This document shows, piece after piece, positions 34,401 to 45,819 of a stretch of 64,000 bases of DNA. The stretch is from positions 1,945,641-2,009,640 of the forward strand of contig VZRZ01006181.1 of NCBI GenBank assembly GCA_013398175.1, given 5' to 3'. Every line of letters begins with the position of its first letter. Positions within the stretch are counted from its first letter, which is position 1. The notes under the pieces are model-generated. The model was not told where the DNA came from and ran no database searches. It was given only the letters and a program-made list of their open reading frames with translations. The DNA is from Climacteris rufus (Eukaryota > Chordata > Aves > Passeriformes > Climacteridae). The translations under genes were made by a program, and so were the position numbers.

Positions 34401-36499
34401 TTTTCCATTCACTGAGACAAATATCTGCTCCATTTAAAGGAGCTTTGTCAAAATCTTCCAGCTAAATCTTTAAATTGGTGTGCCTAGCTTTCAAGACCCC
34501 TTTCTGTGAGACGCTTGATTACTTTTGAGAGCAATTCTTCAAGCGGTAGGGCACTGCCATATTTTACAGGGGCTCTATGCTGCACCTCAGCCATGAACCT
34601 TCAGAGGAGAAAGCATTTCAGGGCTGAGCCATAGGGAGTAAGGAAAGGTGATCTGTGCTCTTTGCTTGCCTGACTCCATTCTTAATGAACAAACTACTGT
34701 TTGCCTGTGCTTTGGGTGCGACTTTTAGACCAGGGCTGTATTACTAAGCCAGAAATAGAGTGCTGCTGGTGGATAATCCAGATTCCTGTTTGCAGGAGGA
34801 AACAACTTAGCTGTAGATGTCATGCAACTTTTGGGTCACACTGGAAACAAGCTGCATCTGCAGCCCCATCCTGTGCTGTAGCTATAGAGACCAAGGGGAG
34901 ATAGTTTCCCACATGTGACCTCTTCCTCAAGCCCCTTCATCCACTGACTTCCCAAGACAGGGTATGTATGGTTGTGCTACCAGGAATTTCCAAATGCCAC
35001 TCATGAGGTGAGGAAGGATGGCTGCCCCTGACTTAGACTCTTGACCTATAGCAGCCTGTGATGCAACTCTGCTCTTCAGTAGGATGAGGTTTTATCCATG
35101 AGCACAAGCCATGTTCTCAAGGGTGAGAACAGTAGTCTAGGCCAGTGCTTTTTGTGCAACCTGTGCAAAAAAAGATGCTTTTTCAGAAAACCATGTGGAC
35201 AATTTCTGCAGTTCCCCTTGTATGCCCCCAGCATACACAGTCATTGGACTGGAGATGCATTTCTTCCTATTTGCTTTCATATCTCTCTGTGACCTTGTTG
35301 TCCATGCATTTGTCCTGTTGTTTAACCTGCTGATACAATCTGCCCCTCCAGCGGCAGCAGATTCACTACATGCTATATGAAAAAAAGAGAAAAATAAAAA
35401 ATAAAAGGAAAGGAAAAGAAGCCGTTGTATTCCTGGAAAAGGACACATAGTTTCTAAGTAAATGATTTTCCTCTTCTTTTTTATTTAATACTGGGAGCTT
35501 GGGAGCTTTTGCCTCAGGGGCAGATTGGCTTCTTGTGAAGGGAGAGACATGGAGACTTAGAGAGGCCCTTTCTGATTTTGTGCTGTTTTCAGGCAAGGGC
35601 CTGTCCTTTGTTTTCAGCTGTGTTACCCCTGATTCCCAGCAGCACAGCCTAGATTAGAAACAGAGCTCATGAGCTTCTGCATCATTCATTCCTCTTGCAT
35701 TAAATTGACCAACTCTTGAAGTCCTACTTCCTTGAAACCAGCACCAATAAGAAGAGGAAATGAAGCAAAACAATTGTATTTATAAAGCACATCTCTTCTT
35801 ATGGCATTTAGGGGGAAGCATGTACAGTTCTCTTTTACTCTGTTCTATTTACAAGATATACCCAGCTCCTGTTCATCTTGGAAAAAGCGATGACATGAAA
35901 AGCAAAAAAGCCGTACACAGGTAATAACACTTCTGGAGTGGCTGCTGAAAAAAATAATGTATGAGTCCCAGCAGAAACAGTTGCTTTTCTGTATAAGTAT
36001 TAACCCATTTCCCTCCAAACACCTATATTTTCCTCATCCCCAGTTGCTCTCAATTTTATGGTAGAGTATGTCTTTGAGGCACTTCACTGGGGCAATCTCT
36101 TATTCATCAAATTGGGGTCAAACTAGGTATAGAACTCCTCACTCAGACATGGTGCTCATCTGCACTTCATGCAGGAAAATAAAAGTTACCTTTGAAATGA
36201 AAACTATGAGAGTTATGTGACCTGAATAGTCTTATTTTAAGACTACTCACTCTTCTCTTAATCATCCTATTCTGTCCGCATAGTAACAGATTAAAAGATC
36301 GGTTCCACAGTGTTATAATTTTGTTATTTATAAATTTTAGCAAGCATGCTGGAATATAACAAAGATTATAAATGTGTATACAGGGCCATTTTTCTCATAA
36401 AAAATAAACAAAAGCAATTTTGGTGCAGTAGACCAAAACCAACCCAATAAAATCATTGTGTGATGTAGCAGGGAGGCCACAGATACGCACAGAGCATAT
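34401..36499. other. Unique non-coding DNA
   Basis: No gene or repeat family recognised. A purine-rich run at 35,380-35,425 is low complexity. Overlapping frames on both strands at 35,098-35,596 cancel each other out as gene candidates. Confidence 0.5.
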
Positions 36500-36640
36500 T
36501 TTGAATTAATTTATTAATGTTATCATTAATATTCTTACAAATCATGTAGTTTTATAAAGCTCCAGTGACATAATCCTTCAGACTGCGACCTGGTGCCCAC
36601 TTGTGTCGGTGGTAACTGTCAGTAGATTAAATATGTAAAA
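36500..36640. promoter_or_regulatory. Conserved-element-like block
   Basis: AATTAATTTATTAATGTTAT and CATTAATATTCTTAC are followed by CAGACTGCGACCTGGTGCCC and GTGTCGGTGGTAACTGTCAG. Homeodomain-type AT words directly beside a CpG-bearing unique stretch, with no repeat or coding explanation, suggest constraint. Not verifiable here. Confidence 0.28.
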
Positions 36641-39600
36641 AAAGGTTCAAAAATGCAGCAACTCTTCTCTCAATTGAATAAAAGTGAAATGTTCTTTTGC
36701 ATTGGAATTAAGGTCATGATGGTTAAGGATCCTGAGGCATTTTTACCCACTTCAGAGCCTGTGTCCTGAGAGAGAGACAAAATTTCACTTAGGAATAATT
36801 GCATCTATTCTTCCTATGTTCAATTTTTCCCTTCTATACCCACTACGGAGGTCCCTGTCCATTCTACCCCAGCAAAGTAGACACATTTAAGTAGATGAAG
36901 TGTGTGAAGTTTTCAAAACATTCAATGATTTCTTGGGAAGAAGTATAAATTCTGGCTCTAATATCAGTGCTAATAAGTTATATGCGTGTTTGTTTTTTGG
37001 GGTTTTTTTTTGGTTTTTTTTTTAATTGCAATCAGAGTATAAAGATTTTGCTGTGAATTGTAAAATTAGCCAAAGCTGCCTGGCATGTCGCTGCTGCACT
37101 TTTTCTCTTCCACATGACATATTCTTAACTAAGTCAATCATTTACATGGGCTTTAAATTTAATTTAAATGTAATGAATTTAAATTGGGCTTTGCTCTATT
37201 TCAAGGTTGTTGGGTTACTTTTCTGTAAGTTAACATTCAGCACGAGGGATTCAACTTCTGGATTTTGGTTTCATCTGATCTCACCCACTCTTAAATTCCC
37301 TCCTCCTTTTCTCCCCCGCTCTCTTTATCATCTTTCCAAAGCAAACCCAGCTACACTGCCTTTAACTGACTTGTGGCCCAGGAAGGGTGCATGGCAGGAA
37401 AAAGGGGGCAACATAGCCACAAGCTGCATCTGTTAGGAGCATAAGGATTACTGATTGGAGCCAGCAACAGAAAAGCAGTGCAAGAAAATCAAATAGATAT
37501 ATTTCTGGGAGGAATCATGAGATTCTCCCTGCACGTGAGTGCCTATCTCAGTAATCATTCTCTTCCTTGATCAGAGTCCTCTTAATCCTCCACCCCATCA
37601 CCCTCCTCCATCAAATCTCCAATACTTCTGAAACAAATCAAATCATGAATTAACCTGCCAACCATGAAACAGTCCTTTACTGTGGTACATGTATCCCCTG
37701 TTAATCACTTCGCTACAACAACGTGAAGCAAAGACTACACCATTAGTGACACTGGGCCTCTAAATTTTCTACAGTTGCACTTGCACATCTTGTAAGGATC
37801 CCTAAGTCCATTTCAACAGCAGTCTCATGATGCCTGTTTCCAGACATTGGAAAAAGGAGATACGAGTTTGTGATGCACTCAGTCTGGAAGAGGTTCTATT
37901 AAGCTCTGGGTTGTCCTGTGACAGACAGATGCTATCTGGTAGTTGTGCACCTTGTGGATTTAGGGAAGCTTTTCTCCATTGTATCAGAATAAAGAGGAGT
38001 GTAAGTAGCCTTTGCTCAAAAGAGAAGAGTCAAGATGAGCAATGTGGGGAGATAAATTCTGGGCAAAGCCAGGGCATTTGAATTTGAAATTATTCAAGAG
38101 GTGAGAAAGAGATTAGTTTTCCATACTTTATGGACTGTCTCTCTCAGAGCCTAATCCCAGCACTGTTCTTGCAGAATTGAAACATATAAACAATATGCCT
38201 TGGGTATTCTGCTTACATCTGCAAAGTCTTGCCATTTTCTTTGTTGTTTTTTTTCACATCCTATATTCCTAACTAGACTTGTTCCCACACCTGTGTCTGC
38301 TCATGACAGTGCCATTTAGCTTTATCAATACCAAGAAGGGTCATAAACATTCAGTGTGTATTCACAGAGTAGAGCCACTGATTGAACTGTGGCTGCTCTG
38401 AGTTGCACCTTTGTTCATTAATGTGATATTGAACCAGACAAAAGATCTGTTGCGTTCAGTAGCCTGACTCCAGCAACAGTCAAAATATTTTTCTGATACC
38501 AAAGCAGAGAAAAGAAGCCTAAGGGACCAAGATGTATTCAAAACAGGGTCTAGCACCCACTGTCAATGTAAGCTACAATCAGTAATGGGGAAAGATGTCC
38601 CCACTGCACTTAATAGTACCCTGTGGACTCTGTGGACTCATTTCTCTTTAGTTCCTTTTCTCTCATATCAAATTCATGTTGTGTTACATTTTCCTTCTCC
38701 TAATTGAAGCTGGCATTAATTGATACCATTCTGCTTTCTCCTATCTGAAAGTCGTCTTCACCCTGAAATAAGGTCAATGGACCTGTAAATACTTCAGTGT
38801 GCTATGTCTCCTTTCATCTTCAAATAAAAACCAGAGTGCTACTGCCATGAAACTCAGTATCAGCTCTATTACAGTGGCCACAGGCTCACTGTGGGTTAAC
38901 AGAATGCTGTTTGCAAAGCACAGAAAAAATATAGCGGTTCAATAGTAATGAAGTAACAATGTACTAGCATAGCAAAAAATGGAGTGAAAATTATAGCATA
39001 GCTGATTCATCACTGTGTTATTCTACTTAAACCAGTAGTGATTCAGAGCCAGCAACTTGGGAAAGGTTGTTAGAGTCTTTATGAAGTTTGGAGCCATTTA
39101 CCAGTATACACTCAAATTCATTTTGTTTCATTATGGCCATGATAACCTTATGTGTTTGGACACAGTGACTTGGGTTTTGACTTTGGGTTTATATATTTTT
39201 TTGCCTCTAGAAGGACAAATCTGTGGGTAGGTTTCTATGTGCTTCTGCCATACGAAAACTGATTTGGAGAAATGTTGTTAAGAGCACAGCAGTAAACCTG
39301 TAGCAGGTTGTAGCATCATGGGATATGTGTGGCAACTTTTAAAAGTAGTTTATCACCACGGTGCACTTGTAAATGCAGCAAACCTTTCTACTCTGTGTTA
39401 CTCTTGCTATATAATTAGCCATAGAGTTTTCTTGATCTAATATTTCTGAGAGTTAGGTAAATAATTTATAGGGTACTCTTCACAAATGGATACAATGTGA
39501 ATTCAGAGCTAATCTGCTCCTCTGGAGGTACATAAAATTATCAAGCTTATACAAGAGCAAGCTAATTAGGAAGCAATCATCATCAACAACAGCTGTTCTT

Positions 39601-42600
39601 AGCTCACTGAAGGGCGGAGGCTTTTCTTGCATAGTCCACTCATCCATTTCCTCTCCCCAGCTTTCCATGAGACAAGCATCTCCAGAGCTACTCCTGTGCA
39701 ACAATTCCTGTCACTCTCAGTTCAGTAGTTCTGCAGCGTAAACAGGGAGTTCACTTCTGCAGCAAGTTATCAGCATTTTGTTAAGGATGGATGCATATCT
39801 GGAGAGTGGTGGAAGTAGAAGGACTGGTGAAGTGTCCAAATTGTGTTTTGCCCCGTTGTCCCAAAAATGATGAGTGCAGACTTGCATTGACTACAGTGCT
39901 TTTTACATTTATATCAACTCTAGTATTTAAGCCAGGATGAAAACTAAAATTCACATCAGAAAAAAAAATTATTTCTACAGTAGTACTGAGATTGTTCCAA
40001 TCAGGCTCTCACTGACCTCGCTTTTGTTCTTTTTAACACCATTATATGCAGGGCTTGGCCAATTGGTCAAGAGATACATCAGCTTGTACCTCAAAAGTGG
40101 ATAGTAGCTCTCCAATCTGAAACATGCCTGAACTCAGCAGATGCCCTTTTTTCTTGTACTCCCATCACATCACATAATGGAAAGCCAATCTAGGCATTCT
40201 TTGTTGAGACTAGTATTACCTGCTGATTCAGTGTTCCTGCCTCAGTGCCCACTGAAGTGCTTGCTACTAGCAGAGTCTTTGTGTTGTGCAGGTGAGAGAT
40301 GGAGAAGTAGGAATCAGCTGTGGAAGGTCTGTAGAGAGAGCAAGACAGAGAATGGGACAATGGACAAAAGAGTTTTCAAGATCATTGTACTCCCAACTCT
40401 CTCATATTCTCCCAGTAAATGAAAGAGCCTTGCCAAAGAGCACTGAAACTCTGTATGGAGAGGAGATGACATGTTGGCCACAAGGCTGGAGGCACATGCT
40501 GCTGGAGACAGCTTTTACCCTCAGGAATGAATGACTGAAAAGTTTTTAGAAGACCAGGGTATCTTCAAATGTCACAGTGCTTTTCCAATGATTTCCACTT
40601 TGTCTGAAGCTCTCATCAGAGCACATTTCAGCCACCAAAGCTCTCACCCCAGAGAAGGCCAGACTCTCCCACAGAAAACTGCCTGGAGAGCTGCCTGTAG
40701 CCATCTCCATTTCTTGTTGTCCTCCTCTCACTAAAACAAAGCGAAGTGGAGCTGAGGGGAAGGGAGAGCTGACTATTAGTGGAAAGGCTTTGCAAGGTAG
40801 GCTTCTCCTTGGCAGATGGTGTTGCCTGTCATCGTGTTTGGTCTTTCTCATGGTCTTTACATGACTGCCTAGCAGAAGACTGCTGCTGGAATTGGACACT
40901 CCTGTGAAGTCAGTAGGCTTCTGACAACATGGAGAAGCAGATCAGTGACAAGCAATGATAAAACACAAACCAAGGTTCCTGCCCTCATCCTGCCTTCCCC
41001 TTGCTCAGGAGGAGACAGAAGCTCCAGCACAATGGGGCAGTCCCAGCTTTGGTTTCCCTCTGTAGCACCTAATGGAAGTCACCTTTAGAGGAGAAAGAGA
41101 GGTGTTACCCTGTATTCAAGCCTGGTTTTCATACTGCACGCAGTGGCCTGCTGGTACAGAGCCAGCCATTTGCCACCACAGGATTGCAGAGGGGATATTC
41201 AGTCTACCACAGACTCATGAGATGCAGAAGAGGAGACTGAGTTTGGGGAGAGGAAATATGGGTGTCAGAAGGGGAATTCAGGGTTGGCAAAGCCTCTGAC
41301 AGCTTTATAGATGAAACCGCTGCCAGATGTTAATTGTTTTCTGTGTAGTTTTCAATTGATCTGTAATTTGACTGTAGATTCCAGGCTTTTATAATAAATT
41401 GTGTACAAAGCTAGCCACTTAAGGAGATAATAAAGACTCAAAGGCAGACAGAGGCATAAATTTGCACTTATCCAAGAGAAAGAGATGAGTTAGGGCCTCT
41501 CTGGCAGTGCTTTTTTTTCCCTTCTCCTTCCTCCCTCCTTTTGTTCTGTAGGAGGACCATGAGGGAACCAGAGTTTCTGTGCTCTGCAGACAGAGGAGAG
41601 AAGTTGAAGGTCAAATCCCAGCTGTGCTGCAGACACATTCCTTTTGGTAGAGATGCCTCAGCATCCATTTAACTGGCAGATTAAAGCTCCTGTTTGCTCT
41701 GATGGTGCAAGAGCCTTTTCACTGATCAGACTTTCTCTTGTGTCTTGGTTCATTTATGCATACCCACACTCACTGGTGTGTCCATCCATCTACTTTTTTG
41801 TGTTATCTCTGCAGCAGCTGTTGCCTTCACTTGCTATGGTAGAAGTTTGCCATGGTAATAACCTACATGGCTTAAGCAGATTGAAAGAGTTTTCCCCTTG
41901 AAAATATTTTTATTTTCCTACCAAATTTTTCTGAGAAAATCAGTGGCTTCTCTTTATATTCTTGCAAGAAAACTGCATGATGTGAGGATGACATGGTGCT
42001 CTGAGTAGTGTCAAGGCTGTGTGTAGTAATAAGTTGCATAAAACTGCTGACATAATAATAAAACTTACCAAAGAGAATATTGAGCAGGAGTCACTATGGG
42101 GGCCACAAGGAGCTGAATTCACCACTGGTATGACAGCCTGAGCATCAGGTAGTGGGAACGGGTATTTTTCTGATGGCTTCAGCAAAGCTAGACTGATTTG
42201 CATCACCTGATTGTGTGGCCCTTTCCCATCGCTTTTGTGAGGGCTGACAATGCGATTATATAATTTGCAAGATGCTGAGAACAGCCACTGTGCTTCTGGA
42301 CAGTTCAAAGGCCTCTGCAGGAGGCTCTTCCATTTTGAAATGGTGGAAAGAGCAGGCATCTCTTTTTCTTATCCTTGCCATGCCAGGGGCAAACCTGTGC
42401 AGCTGAGAATGGGCAGGTTCTGCCCATGCTGCCTTGTGGTGCTGTAAGTGTATCCTTCTCCTCAGTGCTCTGTTACTCCTTTCACACCTACACCTGTCTA
42501 TCTGTTCCTTACAGCTGCTTCCAGCTTTGTCTGCTGCTACAGTAGCCACTGCATTTGGGTTATACTTGGAGTTGTTGCTTCAAAGGAGTGTTCAGGCCTG

Positions 42601-44110
42601 GTGAACACATTAATTCTTCTTTCTGTAGTTCTAGTTAGAGGCTGGTTTTGTGTAAACCCTCCTGTATGGCACTGTACCTTTCAGGTGCTGTATGAGGCTC
42701 CGTGTCGGTTCACAAAAGCGTTTGTGTTCATTGGCCTTCATTCCTGTCTGACAAAACACATGGCTAAATTTGCACAGTTTTTGTAGCTTAGGAAGGAATT
42801 TCTTTTAGTGCTTTTGTGATTTGCAGTTTTGCCAGTTGAGGTCTCTGGGTGTTTGTCCGTCTAGCTGCCAGTGCTGTTTGGTTCCCTGTCTGTGAAGGGG
42901 CCCACAGACAGGTTCAGTTTTGTTTGACACAGCATGTGAGCCGTGTATGTGTACGCTGCCTCAAATGTGTGTCCATGTGCTGTTTGCAATAGGCTCTGAG
43001 GATTTTACTCTTTCACACTCTGCCATCTCGGTGCTCTCCATGTGCGTGTGTGAGCACGGCTTTCCTGCCCTGTCACTGCAGCACCCAGAAAGAACAGGAT
43101 GCCAGCCAACTGCTGGCTCACAATGTGGTGTAGACTACCTGTCACATGGGATTAGCTTCTCTGCTGTAGTTTGCTATGACAAGCTCTCCTTTTGGGTGCA
43201 CAGATTTGGAGCTGAACACATGCAAAACAGCATTGTGCAAGATGACAGGAGCTCTTTTTTTTGTGTATGGAGTCATGCCTGTTATCCTGTGATGCTGAGT
43301 AGGAAATCCTGTGTGAGATCACTTTTAAAAAATCTATTTGCTTAGTCTCTCTTCAGTTGCATAAAACATTATTACGTTTGGGTTCTTACAGCACAGTATG
43401 TTCTCTGATGAAGAGGCAACATAGAAAAGTGAGCAACAAGAACAGTATTTAATGCCTGGGGGCAGTGGTGGGTTTGGTGTATGCAGGGTTCTCAGGGCTG
43501 CAAGAGCTGTGGGGCTGCAAAGCCAAGGAGGGCACTGACAGAGCTGATGGGGAACCCAGGGCTGGAAGAACTGGGACAGGGGGCTGCATAAAAGCACAGA
43601 CAAATCTGTTGTGGGAAAATGCCCTTTTAATTTGTTGTTATCTTCCTTTTTATGGAACAGTTAAATTCTGCCATACCAGTTAGAACATCATGCTGACATA
43701 TAAAGCAGTGATTAGGTAAGCCCTGCAAGCTCAGATATGCCTGGGTATAAACCCTCTCCCTCTCCCCCTCGTGGCTGGACTGCCACAAGTGACCTATCTG
43801 TAATGCAGGAAATGGGCCATTTTATGGTTTAAGATAACCATTTCTGTAAAGGCTGAAAGGCTCACAACCCTCTAGCATTTACAGATCCATTGGCTTTTCC
43901 CCTTTTGAACCATAGCACTGGTCTTCACCATTTGGCAATAATTCACCATATCCATGTTTCTCTCCTCATTGTTTGATCCTCAGAAGCAGAAGGTGAGTGA
44001 GAAAGGATTGGTCAGATTTTGCCTGCAGACACAGACCAGATAAACAGCGAGTTGCAGCTGAGGAATCTGTCTTACCTCTGGTTTCTTGTTTTTCCTCTCA
44101 ATCTCTCAAT
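36641..44110. other. Unique DNA with short simple tracts
   Basis: No gene or interspersed repeat recognised over about 7.5 kb. A T-rich, G-interrupted tract lies at 36,988-37,023. Between 37,148 and 37,192 a small AT palindromic stretch is flanked by direct GGGCTTT copies. Open frames up to 141 codons (42,920-43,345 plus; 41,940-42,359 minus) are cysteine- or leucine-rich without domains and overlap frames on the other strand. Confidence 0.45.
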
Positions 44111-44185
44111 CTCTCTCTCTCTCTCTCTCTCTCTCTGTTGCTCTCTCCTCCTTCAGGGTACCTTGAACTTGTCAACAGGTAAGAC
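44111..44185 (+). promoter_or_regulatory. Candidate 22-nt microexon with CT tract
   Basis: (CT)13 at 44,111-44,136 is followed by GTTGCTCTCTCCTCCTTCAG ending at 44,156, then 22 bases (44,157-44,178) ending in CAACAG, then GTAAGACAC. A strong acceptor and a good donor thus bound a microexon-sized segment. The TGC at 44,139-44,141 lies 16-18 bases before the exon, where the neuronal splicing factor SRRM4 is known to prefer UGC, and CT tracts bind PTBP1. Possible reading frames give YLELVNR or TLNLSTG; neither identifies a gene. Twenty-two bases would shift the frame when skipped. Confidence 0.35.
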
Positions 44186-45794
44186 ACTTGGAGCCCTGTG
44201 TTTTCCAATAGCACCCATAGAGGGGTCAGCTCTCTGCCCGGGGAGTGACTGCACTGTAGAGGGGGGTGGGTTATCAACCCAGGAGAAAAGGGGTGGTGTG
44301 TAGGTGTGGTTTTATTTCCTTCTGCCTCTGGTGGAAATGTCTGAAAGAGAAATTATATCTCAAGGACATTCTCCTCCCACTTTGGAATCACTTAGCCAGC
44401 TGGAGAGGAGCTTGAAATATGTCCAGTTCAGCCAAGCCCTGTGATGGGACTTTTATTCATGCTAACAAGGCAAGTCACCGTGAAGTACCTGTTCGAGGAG
44501 TTTCAGAGACGAGTCCCCTTCCCTGCGGCAGAGATGCCTTTTACTCTCTAATCAGCAACTCTCCCAGAGAGGTTGCGCAGTCCATGCTGTCTTTGGGCAA
44601 GTTGCCTTCCCCTGAATCTGCTCCACACCCTGTTTTAATTAAACAGCCTAGTCTTTAAGTGACCCTGTGCAGGGATGGCTGCTAGAGGACCTGCAGTGTC
44701 CAGACATGCATAATTACTCACTTCAGAGATGCTGTGCTCGGCCATCCAAATGAGGATGCCTTCACCCCCCTTATTTGCAGGTTCCAGTGTCTTTTCTCCT
44801 GTGGTGCCAGGCCCAACTTCCTGCAAGTGGGATTTGCCCCAGGCTGGCTGTCACTAAAGCAGTCTTCTCCCTGCAGTCCTTTGTACCATGCCGAGGACTC
44901 CTTCCCTTTCTGCCTGAAGCAGCTTCGAGTTCTCTGGTGAGAGTCCACAGTTGCAGAGCTGAGTTCAAATGATTCCTCTAGTTCAGCGGGAAATTTTGAA
45001 GCCCTGGAGGATTTGTTCTTGGCTGGATGACCCATCAGTGGAAGGTTAGCAGCCCCACAGCTTGAGGGTGCTGCCTCTTTCAATGGGTCAGAAGAAGGGG
45101 CTGTATTGGGTGGCTTTATTGGGGGAGAATTGCAGGTTCCACGTGACTGCAATGAGCTGCTGAGCATATGTCTGTATAAATGTTATTTTATTATGCACTA
45201 TAGCTCAAGGGCATTTCAAGGACGCATTTAAAACTGCAAGAAAGAGAAGGGCTTTACAGGTGGGAGAAGGAGGACCTGCCATCACACTGCTGGTGAGATG
45301 ATCTGGTCCTTGCTGGATTCCTCCTGCTTCCCATCCACACGGACTGGAATGTGCAGGGGAGAAGAAAAATCCTGTCTCTTTAATCAGAAAAGTTGAAAAG
45401 GCATAAATAAATAAATAACCCAGTTCCCTTAATATTCTAGACTGAATCTCTATGAAGGGAAAATGAAAGAATGAGAAAATCATAGAGTTTTTCCTGTGCA
45501 GCATAAATCTGCCACCACGTCCAGGCTTCTAGGTGGTGGGCCTGCACATGAAATGGCCTTATTTACTCTCCCACGATTTTTTAAAGTGTATTCGTTGCAC
45601 AGAGCTGAAGCATTTTTTAAAGACTTTGCTTCTCAGGAGCGCTCTGTAGATGGCACCTGTGTGTCCTTTTCCAGGAACGGGATCGGCGACGAACCAGTGG
45701 AGTGCCATTGCCATCTGCTGGCAAAGGGGGATGTTGCCTTTCAGTGGGTTTGGTTTGGGGTTTTTTTTTTTCTTCCTTCCTCCCCGCCACCCAG
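44186..45794. other. Unique DNA, moderately CpG-rich in places
   Basis: Blocks at 44,440-44,590 and 45,640-45,700 hold more CpGs than their neighbours. A plus-strand frame at 45,496-45,819 passes through the second block and reads plausibly (DGTCVSFSRNGIGDEPVEC), but it runs on into a pyrimidine tract and matches nothing I know. A minus-strand frame at 44,718-45,167 (149 codons) is serine/lysine-rich without a domain. No gene called. Confidence 0.4.
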
Positions 45795-45815
45795 CTTTAA
45801 CGCAGGTGAGACGCC
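45755..45815 (+). promoter_or_regulatory. Acceptor-like tract and near donor
   Basis: T11 followed by CTTCCTTCCTCCCCGCCACC and CAG (ending 45,794) forms a strong acceptor. Eleven bases later, GCAG/GTGAGAC (45,805/45,806) is a good donor. This could be an 11-nt microexon, two competing signals, or a chance low-complexity tract. Less convincing than the segment at 44.16 kb. Confidence 0.2.
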
Positions 45816-45819
45816 ATAA

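Noticed and set aside
44718..45167. Serine/lysine-rich 149-codon minus-strand frame
   Set aside because: No domain, several opposing frames on the plus strand, no poly(A) or splice support.
45496..45819. Plus-strand frame with a protein-like middle (DGTCVSFSRNGIGDEPVEC)
   Set aside because: Runs into a T/C tract giving F/L/P; no match I can recall and no acceptor in the right phase.
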